From contig CBDIHI010000012.1 in the NCBI GenBank assembly GCA_965279075.1, positions 868,001-932,000 on the forward strand: a stretch of 64,000 nt of DNA. Direction: 5' to 3'. Positions within the stretch are counted from its first letter, which is position 1, and every line of letters begins with the position of its first letter. A model generated the notes under the pieces. The model saw only the letters and a program-made list of their open reading frames with translations, ran no database searches and was not told the DNA's origin. Made by a program: the position numbers and the translations under genes. Shown here piece by piece: positions 33,153-40,646 of this stretch. Source of the DNA: SZAS-79 sp965279075 (GTDB lineage Bacteria > Pseudomonadota > Gammaproteobacteria > Burkholderiales > SG8-39).

Positions 33153-33716
33153 CTAACGCGCGGACAGCAGCTTTTCGATGGCGCTGGACAGGCGTGGGTC
33201 GCCCGGTTCGACGCCCGATTCGAAGTTGCCGGCCACTTTGCCGTCGCGGCCCACCAGGTACTTGTGGAAATTCCATTGCGGTGGCGCGCCGGTGGCGCGT
33301 GCCAGTTCGGCGTAAAGCGGGTTCGCGCCGGGGCCGCGCACGACGATCTTCGCGAACATCGGGAACGCGATCGCGTACTGGTTCACGCAGAATTCGGCGA
33401 TCTGCCGGTTGGAACCCGGTTCCTGCCCGCCGAAGTCGTTCGACGGGAAACCGATCACGACCAGGCCCCTGGCGCGGTACTTCCGGTACAGGGCCTCCAG
33501 GCCTTCGTACTGCGGCGTGAAGCCGCACTGGCTGGCGGTGTTCACGATCAGCACCACCTTGCCGGAGTACTCGCACAGGGTCCGTGGCTGGTCGTTGATC
33601 GAGGCCAGCGTTCGGTCAAGCAGGGGCGGGCAGCCTGCCGGCGCCGCATTGGCCAATCCGGGAAGCACCAAAGATGCCGTTATCATCAGTCCGGCGACCA
33701 GTAGGTTGATACTCAT
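33153..33716 (-). CDS. Secreted glutathione-peroxidase-family protein
   Basis: 187 aa. The signal-like N-terminus ends near ANA (residue 24), so it is probably periplasmic, unlike the usual cytoplasmic BtuE-type enzyme. The catalytic tetrad residues are present: peroxidatic C64 in NTASQCGFTPQ, Q98 in NDFGGQEPG and W148 in PQWNFHKYLV. It reduces peroxides, probably lipid peroxides with thioredoxin-like reductants. First gene of the ten-gene operon. Its ATG directly abuts a 13-bp inverted repeat, and the only SD-like AGGA lies inside that repeat. Confidence 0.88.
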   Translation of the reverse strand: MSINLLVAGLMITASLVLPGLANAAPAGCPPLLDRTLASINDQPRTLCEYSGKVVLIVNTASQCGFTPQYEGLEALYRKYRARGLVVIGFPSNDFGGQEPGSNRQIAEFCVNQYAIAFPMFAKIVVRGPGANPLYAELARATGAPPQWNFHKYLVGRDGKVAGNFESGVEPGDPRLSSAIEKLLSAR

Positions 33717-33729
33717 TTGTCCTAGTCAA
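33717..33729. promoter_or_regulatory. Operator candidate 1 (TTGTC-CTA-GTCAA)
   Basis: A 13-bp imperfect inverted repeat, TTGTCCTAGTCAA. It differs from operator candidate 2 at one base. It covers the ribosome-binding region of the glutathione peroxidase gene and the -35 of the opposing regulator promoter. Confidence 0.55.
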
Positions 33730-33775
33730 AAATTAATTAAAGTGGGATAATCTTCCTTAAATCAGAATTAGTCAA
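33723..33775. promoter_or_regulatory. Interlocked divergent promoters
   Basis: Minus strand: -35 TTGACT (33770-33775), 17 bp spacer, -10 GATTAT (33747-33752), driving the ten-gene operon. Plus strand: -35 TAGTCA (33723-33728), 17 bp spacer, -10 GATAAT (33746-33751), driving the regulator and diiron gene. The two -10 boxes occupy the same base pairs, so the promoters should exclude each other. The region is strikingly AT-rich for this genome. Confidence 0.55.
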
Positions 33776-33779
33776 TATA

Positions 33780-33792
33780 TTGTCCTAGACAA
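33780..33792. promoter_or_regulatory. Operator candidate 2 (TTGTC-CTA-GACAA)
   Basis: A perfect inverted repeat with 5-bp arms and a 3-bp centre. It lies just upstream of the minus-strand -35 and 10 bp before the proposed start of the regulator gene. The centre of the match to candidate 1 is 63 bp away, about six helical turns, so looping between dimers or tetramers is geometrically possible. Confidence 0.6.
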
Positions 33793-33802
33793 AGAGGTCC
33801 TT

Positions 33803-34714
33803 CTGCGCCCCCAAGCCCTGACCATCGCCGATGTTGAACGCGAGACCGGCCTGTCCAAGGACCAGCTTCGTGTCTGGGAAAGGCGCTATGGCTTCCCGAA
33901 CCCGCCTCGCAACCAGCATGGCGAGCGAGAGTATTCGGATGTGGATGTCCACAAGCTGAGGGTGGTGAGACGCCTGATCGATCGCGGGATGCGGCCCGGG
34001 CGCCTGCTGGGGTTGCCGATCGAGGACCTGAAGGCGCTGTCCGCGGATGAGCCTCAGTCGGGGCGGAGCGCTTCGCAGGACCTTGCGATCTACCTGCTGA
34101 CGACCCACCAGACGGCGGAGTTGCGCCGAGAACTTTCGCAGGCCCTGATGCGCGACGGCTTGCGCCGTTTCGTGACCGAGACTGCGGCTCCGCTCGCCGC
34201 CCTGGTCGGCGAGGCGTGGATGAGGGGCGAACTGCGCGTGTTCGAGGAGCACCTGTTCACCGAAATCCTGCAGGGGATATTGCGAAGCGCAATTGCGCAG
34301 GGCGCTAACCCTGGGGGCGCGCCGCGCGTCCTGCTCACCACGCTGCCTTCGGAGCAGCATGGCCTGGGCATGCTCATGGCCGAGGCGATGTTTACCCTCG
34401 AAGGCGCCGAGTGTGTGCCGCTCGGGGTGCAGACCCCACCCGGGGACGTGGTCGCGGCCGCGGCGGCCAAGTCGGTGGATGTCGTCGCCCTGTCCTTCAG
34501 CGGGAATTTCCCGGCCGGCCCGCTGTCTGACAACATGGCCCTGCTGCGCTCCCTGCTTCCCCCCCAGGTGGCGCTCTGGTGTGGGGGGGCGGGCGCGGCG
34601 CAGGCCCGGCGCCTGCCCGGGAACGTCCTGCGCCTGGGCGGGCTGGGCGATATCGGCCCCGCAGTTTCCGAATGGCGCGCCGCAACCGGAGTCCCCGCCT
34701 CCTGCGGCGGGTAG
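33803..34714 (+). CDS. MerR-type regulator with B12-binding domain (CarH/LitR-like photoreceptor)
   Basis: About 303 aa. The MerR helix-turn-helix spans LTIADVERETGLSKDQLRVW (6-25) plus ERRYGFP; a helical bundle and a Rossmann B12 domain follow. Key residues match adenosylcobalamin photoreceptors: W139-x9-E149-H150 and the lower-ligand motif SEQHGLG with H186. CarH/LitR proteins repress in the dark and release DNA when light breaks the Co-C bond. Start: no ATG, GTG or TTG exists between the TAA at 33758 and GTG 33941, which would delete the HTH. CTG 33803, 5 nt after AGAGG, is the best start. Confidence 0.85.
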   Translation: MRPQALTIADVERETGLSKDQLRVWERRYGFPNPPRNQHGEREYSDVDVHKLRVVRRLIDRGMRPGRLLGLPIEDLKALSADEPQSGRSASQDLAIYLLTTHQTAELRRELSQALMRDGLRRFVTETAAPLAALVGEAWMRGELRVFEEHLFTEILQGILRSAIAQGANPGGAPRVLLTTLPSEQHGLGMLMAEAMFTLEGAECVPLGVQTPPGDVVAAAAAKSVDVVALSFSGNFPAGPLSDNMALLRSLLPPQVALWCGGAGAAQARRLPGNVLRLGGLGDIGPAVSEWRAATGVPASCGG

Positions 34715-34723
34715 AATGCTGAC

Positions 34724-35578
34724 ATGGCCGACAAGATGCTCTACCCCGAACTGTTCAAGGCGCTCGAGCGGGTGCGCTGGAACCTCGACCACGATGTCCC
34801 GTGGGCGTCGTTCGACGCCTCGAAGCTGTCCGACGAGCAGGCGCTCACGATCAAGTTCAACGCGATCACCGAGTGGGCGGCGCTGCCGGCCACCGAGATG
34901 TTCCTGCGCGACAACCGTGACGACAGCGATTTCTGCGCGTTCATGTCGGTATGGTTCTTCGAAGAGCAGAAGCACTCGCTCGCCCTGATCGAATACCTGA
35001 AGCGCTTCCGCCCCGACCTGGCGCCGACCGAGGCGGAGTTGCACGCGGTGCGCTTCCAGTTCGACCCGGCGCCGCCGCTCGAGACGCTGATGATGCATTT
35101 CTGCGGCGAGATCCGCCTGAACCACTGGTACCGCTGCGCGGCCGAATGGCACACCGAGCCGGTCATCAAGAAGATCTACGGCCTCATTTCGCACGACGAG
35201 GCGCGCCACGGCGGCGCGTACCTGCGCTACATGAAGAAGGCGCTGGCCAACGGCGGCGACGATGTGAAGGCCGCGTTCGCGAAGATCGGCCTGCTGATGG
35301 CCTCGGCCGGGCGTTCGTCCAAGCCCTTGCACCCGACCAACCTGCACGTGAACCAGTCGATGTATCCGGAAGACACCGTGCAGTCCAAGCTTCCCGACCC
35401 GGGGTGGCTCGAGCACTGGCTCGACAGCCAGATCCGCTTCGACAAGGAGTGGGAGAAGAAGGTCATCGACATGATCCTGCTGAACCTGTCGAAGCTCTTC
35501 GGGCGGCCGATCAAGACGCTGCAGGAACTCAACCGCTACCGGCGGGAACTCAGAACGGCAGCGGCATCCCCGGCTTGA
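34724..35578 (+). CDS. Ferritin-like diiron protein, co-transcribed with the regulator
   Basis: 284 aa, mostly helical. Two metal-binding signatures are visible: FFEEQKHS (ExxH, about residues 77-84) and SHDEARHGG (DEARH, about 157-165), with further Glu in TEWAALPATE and CGEIRLNHW. This is the pattern of ferritin-like diiron oxidases/desaturases. Substrate unknown. It begins 9 bp after the B12 regulator stop. It could be an acyl desaturase or aldehyde oxygenase acting with the divergent lipid operon. Its last 29 bp overlap the convergent phosphomannomutase gene. Confidence 0.82.
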   Translation: MADKMLYPELFKALERVRWNLDHDVPWASFDASKLSDEQALTIKFNAITEWAALPATEMFLRDNRDDSDFCAFMSVWFFEEQKHSLALIEYLKRFRPDLAPTEAELHAVRFQFDPAPPLETLMMHFCGEIRLNHWYRCAAEWHTEPVIKKIYGLISHDEARHGGAYLRYMKKALANGGDDVKAAFAKIGLLMASAGRSSKPLHPTNLHVNQSMYPEDTVQSKLPDPGWLEHWLDSQIRFDKEWEKKVIDMILLNLSKLFGRPIKTLQELNRYRRELRTAAASPA

Positions 35579-36926
35579 GGGGCTGCAGCGCGGCCCTGAA
35601 TTCGGCCTGGATCCTCGCCAGCGCTTCCGCGGTGTCCGCCTCGAAGCGCAACACGATCACCGGCGTCGTGTTCGATGCGCGCGCAAGGCCGAACCCGTCC
35701 TTGTACTCCGCCCTCACGCCGTCGATCGCGAGGATGCGCCCGGCGTTCGGGAACGGCGCGGCCGCCTGCAGCTTCTCGATCAGCGCGTGGGGCTCGCCCT
35801 CGGCGAGCTTCCAGTTCAGTTCCGGCGTCGAAGGTGAATCGGGCAGCGCGTTCAGCACTTCGCTCGCGTCCTTTTCGCGCGACACGATCTCGAGCAGCCG
35901 CGCGCCGACGTAGAGTGCGTCGTCGAAGCCGTACCAGCGCTCCTTGAAGAAGGTGTGGCCTGACATCTCGCCCGCCAGCGGGGCGCCGGTTTCCTTGAGC
36001 TTGCCCTTGACGAAGGAGTGGCCGGTCTTCCAGATCAGCGGCACGCCGCCGTGCGCCTCGATCCAGGGGCCGAGGTTGCGCGTGCATTTCACGTCGTAGA
36101 TGACCGTCGCGCCCGGGTTGCGCGACAGCACGTCCTTCGCGTACAGCATCAGCTGCCGGTCCGGGTAGATGATCTTCCCGTCCTTGGTCACCACGCCGAG
36201 CCGGTCGCCGTCGCCGTCGAACGCAAGGCCGAGTTCCGCCTCGGTGGACTTCAGCGTTTCGATGAGATCCGCGAGGTTCTTCGGTTGCGAAGGGTCCGGA
36301 TGGTGGTTGGGGAAGGTCCCGTCGATCTCGGAATAGAGCGCCGTTAATTCGCACCCGAGCATCCGGAAGAGCCGCGGCGCGAGTTCCCCCGTGACGCCGT
36401 TGCCGCAGTCGATCGCGATCTTCATCGGCCGCGCGATCTTCACGTCGCCCGTGATGCGCGCGAGGTAGGCATCCGACACGCTTCGGCGCTCGATCTTTCC
36501 GGCGCCGCTCGCGACCTTCCCGGATTCGATACGCGCGCGCAGCGCCTGGATCGCATCGCCAGACAGCGTGGTGCCCGCGATGACCATCTTGATGCCGTTG
36601 TAGTCGGGCGGGTTATGGCTGCCGGTGAGCATCACGGCGCTGCCGCAGTCGAGGTGGTAGGCGGCGAAGTACGTGACCGGCGTGGGCACCATGCCCACGT
36701 CGATGACGTTCGCGCCGCTCGCGGCGATCCCCTCGGCCAGCGCCGCCGACAGCGACGGGCCGGACAGCCGGCCGTCGCGGCCGATCGCAATCGCGGTCCC
36801 GCCCGCCTCCAGGGCCAGCGTGCCGAGGGCCTGGCCGATGGCGCGCACCACCGTCGGCGTGAGCGACGCCCCTACGATGCCGCGGATGTCGTAGGCGCGG
36901 AAGATTTCTGCGGGGACCAGGGTCAT
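35550..36926 (-). CDS. Phosphomannomutase/phosphoglucomutase
   Basis: 458 aa, all four alpha-D-phosphohexomutase domains. AYDIRG near the N-terminus, the phosphoserine loop TGSHNPPDYNG with S103, the Mg site DGDGDR, the sugar-binding GEMSGH, and the phosphate-binding RASNTTP at the end. It interconverts hexose 1- and 6-phosphates for LPS or exopolysaccharide precursors (AlgC/ManB type). It overlaps the yheT-like gene stop by 4 bp. Confidence 0.95.
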   Translation of the reverse strand: MTLVPAEIFRAYDIRGIVGASLTPTVVRAIGQALGTLALEAGGTAIAIGRDGRLSGPSLSAALAEGIAASGANVIDVGMVPTPVTYFAAYHLDCGSAVMLTGSHNPPDYNGIKMVIAGTTLSGDAIQALRARIESGKVASGAGKIERRSVSDAYLARITGDVKIARPMKIAIDCGNGVTGELAPRLFRMLGCELTALYSEIDGTFPNHHPDPSQPKNLADLIETLKSTEAELGLAFDGDGDRLGVVTKDGKIIYPDRQLMLYAKDVLSRNPGATVIYDVKCTRNLGPWIEAHGGVPLIWKTGHSFVKGKLKETGAPLAGEMSGHTFFKERWYGFDDALYVGARLLEIVSREKDASEVLNALPDSPSTPELNWKLAEGEPHALIEKLQAAAPFPNAGRILAIDGVRAEYKDGFGLARASNTTPVIVLRFEADTAEALARIQAEFRAALQPLKPGMPLPF

Positions 36927-37879
36927 GGGTTCGGTTCGTCCAAGTGTCTGAAGAGGCGCGCCGCGAGCCAGCCGTGGCGCCCTGGAAAGGGGCCCGAGCA
37001 GAATCCGACATGGCCGCCGTGCTCGGGAAATTCCAATGTTACGTGCTTTGAAGCCGCGCGCGCGCGCTCGAGCGCATGCGCGGGCAGGAACGGGTCGTTC
37101 CTTGCGTTCAGCACCAGCGTGGGGACGGCGATGCCCGGCATCACCGGCCAGCTCGAGGCGCGCCGCCAGTAGTCGTCCGTGTTGCGAAAGCCGTGCAACG
37201 GGGCGGTCACGGCGTTGTCGAAATCGTAGAGCGTGGTCGATGCGCGCATCGCCGCGCCGTCGAAACTGCCGGGGAACGCATCGAGCTTGGCGGCGGCTTT
37301 CCTCTTCAGCGTGCCGAGGAACATCCGCGTGTACACCATGTTGAAGCCGCGCCCGAGCGAGTGGCCCGCGGCAGCGAGGTCGAAGGGCGCGGAGACTGCC
37401 GCGGCCCGCTCGACGATGCGCGAGGCCGCGCCACCTTGCTCGCCCAGCCATTTCAGCAGCGCGTTGCCCCCCAGGGATACGCCGCAGGCGTGAATCTCCT
37501 GTGACACCCCGGCGCCGCCCAGGCGCTTCATGATCCAGTCGATTTCCCCGGAGTCGCCCGAGTGGTACGCGCGCGGCAGGCGGTTGGGCTCGCCCGAGCA
37601 GCCGCGAAAGTGAGGCACCACGCAGCGCCAGCCGAGTTCCGCCGCGCGGCCGGCGATCGCGCGCGCATAGTGGCTGCGCGAACTGCCTTCGAGCCCGTGG
37701 AACAGCACCAGCAATCGCGTCGCGCCGCGCGGGCCGGCCCAGTCGAGGTCGATGAAATCCCCGTCGGGCGTCGCCCAGCGCTCGCGTTCGAAGGCGACCG
37801 CGGGCGGGCGCTTCAGCGCGGGATAGATCGTCTGGGCGTGCCCCCCGGGGAGCCAGGCGGGCGCGGCGTAGGCGGCCAA
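36923..37879 (-). CDS. YheT-family alpha/beta hydrolase
   Basis: About 318 aa. Family motifs: LPGGHAQTIYPAL, FHGLEGSSRSHYA (oxyanion region), VPHFRGCSGEPNRLPRAYHS, the nucleophile elbow GVSLGG, and the catalytic His in EHGGHVGF. Predicted serine hydrolase (YheT/ABHD1-3 group), substrate unsettled. Start uncertain: TTG 37879 leaves a 10-bp gap to the upstream gene; ATG 37948 would overlap it by 59 bp. Confidence 0.88.
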   Translation of the reverse strand: MAAYAAPAWLPGGHAQTIYPALKRPPAVAFERERWATPDGDFIDLDWAGPRGATRLLVLFHGLEGSSRSHYARAIAGRAAELGWRCVVPHFRGCSGEPNRLPRAYHSGDSGEIDWIMKRLGGAGVSQEIHACGVSLGGNALLKWLGEQGGAASRIVERAAAVSAPFDLAAAGHSLGRGFNMVYTRMFLGTLKRKAAAKLDAFPGSFDGAAMRASTTLYDFDNAVTAPLHGFRNTDDYWRRASSWPVMPGIAVPTLVLNARNDPFLPAHALERARAASKHVTLEFPEHGGHVGFCSGPFPGRHGWLAARLFRHLDEPNP

Positions 37880-37889
37880 TGCGGCAGGG

Positions 37890-38324
37890 TCAGTGCAGGA
37901 GTTTCGGGGGCGCCTCTGCGCGCGCGGCCCGCGGCTGGCCGGGCGCATGCGAGGCGTGGTGCACGATCATCCGCCATCCCGCTGCCGTACGCAGGTAGAC
38001 GTTGGTCGCGACGACGCTGGCCCCGGTGCGCTGGCCTTCGGGCGCCGGGGCGTTCTCGTGCAGGCTGTGGACCGCGACCATCATGGCCTGGGTGGCGACC
38101 AGTTGCGTGACGTGGATCCTGACGCCGCCCCCGCCGGAAAAGATCTGCCTCCAGCTCTCGCGCACCTGTTCGTGGCCGGCGAGGCGCGGGCCCGTGGGGT
38201 GCACGCAGACGATCTCCTCGTCCTCGGCCCATACCGCCATCATCGCGTCCAGGTCGGCGCGCTCCAGCGCGTCGTAAAACGCGTTCTCGGCGTCCTGTGG
38301 GGTGGGGAAGGCGGATTGGCGCAT
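37890..38324 (-). CDS. SnoaL/NTF2-like protein
   Basis: 144 aa. The pattern FYDALERADLDAMMAVWAED, then VCVHPTGPRLAGHEQVRESW and a C-terminal YLRTAAGWRMIVHHASH, is typical of NTF2-like (YybH/SgcJ-type) single-domain proteins. No catalytic claim is possible. It sits between waaF and the YheT hydrolase and is probably co-transcribed with them. Confidence 0.85.
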   Translation of the reverse strand: MRQSAFPTPQDAENAFYDALERADLDAMMAVWAEDEEIVCVHPTGPRLAGHEQVRESWRQIFSGGGGVRIHVTQLVATQAMMVAVHSLHENAPAPEGQRTGASVVATNVYLRTAAGWRMIVHHASHAPGQPRAARAEAPPKLLH

Positions 38325-38337
38325 GGTGCGGCGGATT

Positions 38338-39387
38338 CTAGCGAGGCCGGCCCGCGGCGGCGAGCGCCTCGGCCAGGACCCTTGCCGGGGTGATGTCGCG
38401 CATGCATCGGAAATGCCCCAACGGGCATTCGCGCGCGAAGCACGGGCTGCAATCCAGCGCCAGGTACTGCACGCGCGCCGACGGCGAACGAGGCGGGGTG
38501 TGGTTCGGGCTCGAGGAGCCGAATATCGCGACCAGCGGCCGATCGAGCGCCGCAGCTACGTGCATCAGGCCCGAATCATTGCTGACGATCACCTGTGCCG
38601 CAGCGAGCAGGTCGATTGCGCTCGCGAGGTCAGTCCTGCCGCAGAGGTTGGTCGCGCATCCGGGCTGCAACGCGAGTATCGCCTCGGCCGCCGCCGAATC
38701 TCCCGCCGCGCCCATCAGCCACACCGACAGCCCCTCGGCGGCGAGGCCCGCGGCGAGTTCGGCGTAGTGCCCTGCGGGCCAGCGCTTTGCCGGGCCGTAC
38801 TCGGCACCGGGGCACAGCACGGCGACGGGGTTCGTTTCGGATGGCGCGGCGAGGCCCAACCTTTCCAGTGCGCGCGCGAGGTTGACGTCCGATGCCAACA
38901 GGCGTGTTTGCGGCGCCGCCGGCAGCGGGTCGCCCGGCTTGCCGGCGAGGGCGAGGTAGCGCTCGACCATCGGAGGGGGGGCTTTCCGGTCGAGCTTATG
39001 GACGAGGTTCAGCAGCCCGTAACGCGTCTCGCCTACGTAGCCGGCCCGCAGCGGGATGTCGGCGAAGAACGGCACCAGCGCGCTCTTCAGCGTATTGGGC
39101 AGCACGACCGCCTTGGCATACCCGCGCGAGGCGAGCCTGCGGCCGAGCCGCCAGCGCTCGCGCAGCCGCAGGTCGCCGTGCCCGAACGGGCTTTCGATCG
39201 CTTCGCTGACTTCGGGCATGCGCTGCAGCACCGGCAGCACCCAACCCGGGGCCAGCACGTCGATGGCGAGGTCGGGGCGCATTTCCAGCAACCGCGCCAT
39301 CATCGGCTGCGCCATCAGCGCGTCGCCGATCCAGTTTGGCGCTACGACGAGGACTCGGGGCGGGGCTGCGCCCCCGGGGGGCGGCAC
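38338..39387 (-). CDS. waaF: LPS heptosyltransferase II
   Basis: 349 aa, GT9 family. The N-terminal VLVVAPNWIGDALMAQPM, a central CPGAEYGPAKRWPAGHYA (ADP-heptose site) and SNDSGLMHVAAAL near residue 270 identify WaaF. It adds the second heptose of the LPS inner core on the cytoplasmic face of the inner membrane. GTG start 3 bp after the upstream zinc-finger gene. The C-terminal CSPCFARECPLGHFRCM is the usual Cys-rich end. Confidence 0.94.
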   Translation of the reverse strand: MPPPGGAAPPRVLVVAPNWIGDALMAQPMMARLLEMRPDLAIDVLAPGWVLPVLQRMPEVSEAIESPFGHGDLRLRERWRLGRRLASRGYAKAVVLPNTLKSALVPFFADIPLRAGYVGETRYGLLNLVHKLDRKAPPPMVERYLALAGKPGDPLPAAPQTRLLASDVNLARALERLGLAAPSETNPVAVLCPGAEYGPAKRWPAGHYAELAAGLAAEGLSVWLMGAAGDSAAAEAILALQPGCATNLCGRTDLASAIDLLAAAQVIVSNDSGLMHVAAALDRPLVAIFGSSSPNHTPPRSPSARVQYLALDCSPCFARECPLGHFRCMRDITPARVLAEALAAAGRPR

Positions 39388-39390
39388 CCC

Positions 39391-39576
39391 TCAATGGCCC
39401 TTCGGGGCCACTCCCTTGAAGACGTACTGCGTGCCGCAATACGGGCAGAGCGCATGGCCGGCCTTCGCCACGTCAAGGAACACGCGCGGGTGCCGGCTCC
39501 ACAGCGGCGCCGACGGCATCGGGCAGTGCAGCGGCAGGTCCTGCTCCGTGACTTCGATTTCGCGCGCGTCGGCCAT
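39391..39576 (-). CDS. Small zinc-finger CHCC protein
   Basis: 61 aa. The zf-CHCC pattern is complete: HCPM near residue 17, the histidine in WSRHPRVFL and CPYCGTQY. It resembles the zinc-binding part of mitochondrial complex-I subunit NDUFS6. In betaproteobacteria this small gene typically lies between ilvE and waaF, as here. Cytoplasmic; function unknown. Confidence 0.92.
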   Translation of the reverse strand: MADAREIEVTEQDLPLHCPMPSAPLWSRHPRVFLDVAKAGHALCPYCGTQYVFKGVAPKGH

Positions 39577-39581
39577 GGCTG

Positions 39582-40544
39582 CTACTTCTTCTTCGCGGGT
39601 TTCCTGGCGGCGGGCTTGCCTGCCTTGACCGGCGTGAGCCAGTCCTTGTGCTTCCTGTCCTTGCCCTGGACCAGGTTGAAGAACGCCTTCTGCAGCGCGG
39701 CCGTGACCGGGCCGCGCTTGCCTGCGCCGATCTGGCGGCCGTCGACCTCGCGGATCGGCGTGACCTCGGCCGCAGTGCCGGTGAAGAACAGCTCGTCGGC
39801 GATGTACAGGTCGTCGCGGGTGATGCGCCGGGCAGTCACGGTGTAGCCGCGCTCGGCGGCGAGCTGGATCACGCTGTCGCGGGTGATGCCCATCAACGCG
39901 CTGGTCAGCTCGGGCTCGTAGATCTTCCCGTTCTTCACCATGAAGATGTTCTCGCCGGCGCCCTCGGCGACGAACCCGTCGACGTCGAGCAGCAGGCCCT
40001 CGTCGTAGCCGTGGTCGATGGCCTCCTGGTTGGCGAGGATCGAGTTCGCGTAAGTGCCCGAGTACTTCGCGCGGCACATCGATACGTTCACGTGGTGGCG
40101 CGCGAAGGACGAAGTCTTCACGCGGATGCCCTTTTCAAGCCCGTCCGCGCCGAGGTAGGCGCCCCACGGCCAGGCGGCGATGGCGACGTGGACGCTCGCG
40201 CCCTTGGGCGACACGCCCATCTTCTCCGACCCGTAAAACGCGATCGGGCGCAGGTAGCAGGACTCGAGCTTGTTGGCGCGCACGACCTCCTTCTGGGCCT
40301 CGATCAGTTGCTCGGCCGAGTAGGGGATCTTCATCATGTAGATGTGGGCCGAGGCCAGCAGCCGCTCGGTGTGTTCGCGCACCCGGTAGATCGCCGTGCC
40401 GTCGACCGTCTTGTACGCCCGCACGCCCTCGAACACGGCGAGGCCGTAGTGGAGCGAGTGGGTCAGCACGTGGGTGGTGGCGGAACGCCATGGCACGAGC
40501 TTGCCGTCGTACCAGATGTATCCGTCGCGGTCGGCCATCGACAT
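39582..40544 (-). CDS. ilvE: Branched-chain amino acid aminotransferase
   Basis: 320 aa, fold-type IV PLP enzyme. Schiff-base lysine K160 in CRAKYSGTYANSIL, with the substrate loop LHYGLAVFEGVRAY and the C-terminal PLP motif FFTGTAAEVTPI. It performs the last step of Val/Leu/Ile synthesis and the reverse catabolic step. A short lysine-rich tail (GKPAARKPAKKK) extends beyond the usual end. Start ATG 40544; an ATG two codons later is also possible. Confidence 0.95.
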   Translation of the reverse strand: MSMADRDGYIWYDGKLVPWRSATTHVLTHSLHYGLAVFEGVRAYKTVDGTAIYRVREHTERLLASAHIYMMKIPYSAEQLIEAQKEVVRANKLESCYLRPIAFYGSEKMGVSPKGASVHVAIAAWPWGAYLGADGLEKGIRVKTSSFARHHVNVSMCRAKYSGTYANSILANQEAIDHGYDEGLLLDVDGFVAEGAGENIFMVKNGKIYEPELTSALMGITRDSVIQLAAERGYTVTARRITRDDLYIADELFFTGTAAEVTPIREVDGRQIGAGKRGPVTAALQKAFFNLVQGKDRKHKDWLTPVKAGKPAARKPAKKK

Positions 40545-40646
40545 GGTGGAGCTCCAGTTTCTGCTTGAAAATGGTATTTTAGCGGACTCGGAGACGAAAG
40601 CGACGCCCAGACCGTGAGACAGCCCTTGAGATACAGCGCGATATCC

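Noticed and set aside
33785..35416. Minus-strand frame of 543 codons opposite the B12 regulator and diiron gene
   Set aside because: Antisense shadow. The plus strand carries the MerR and ferritin-like motifs.
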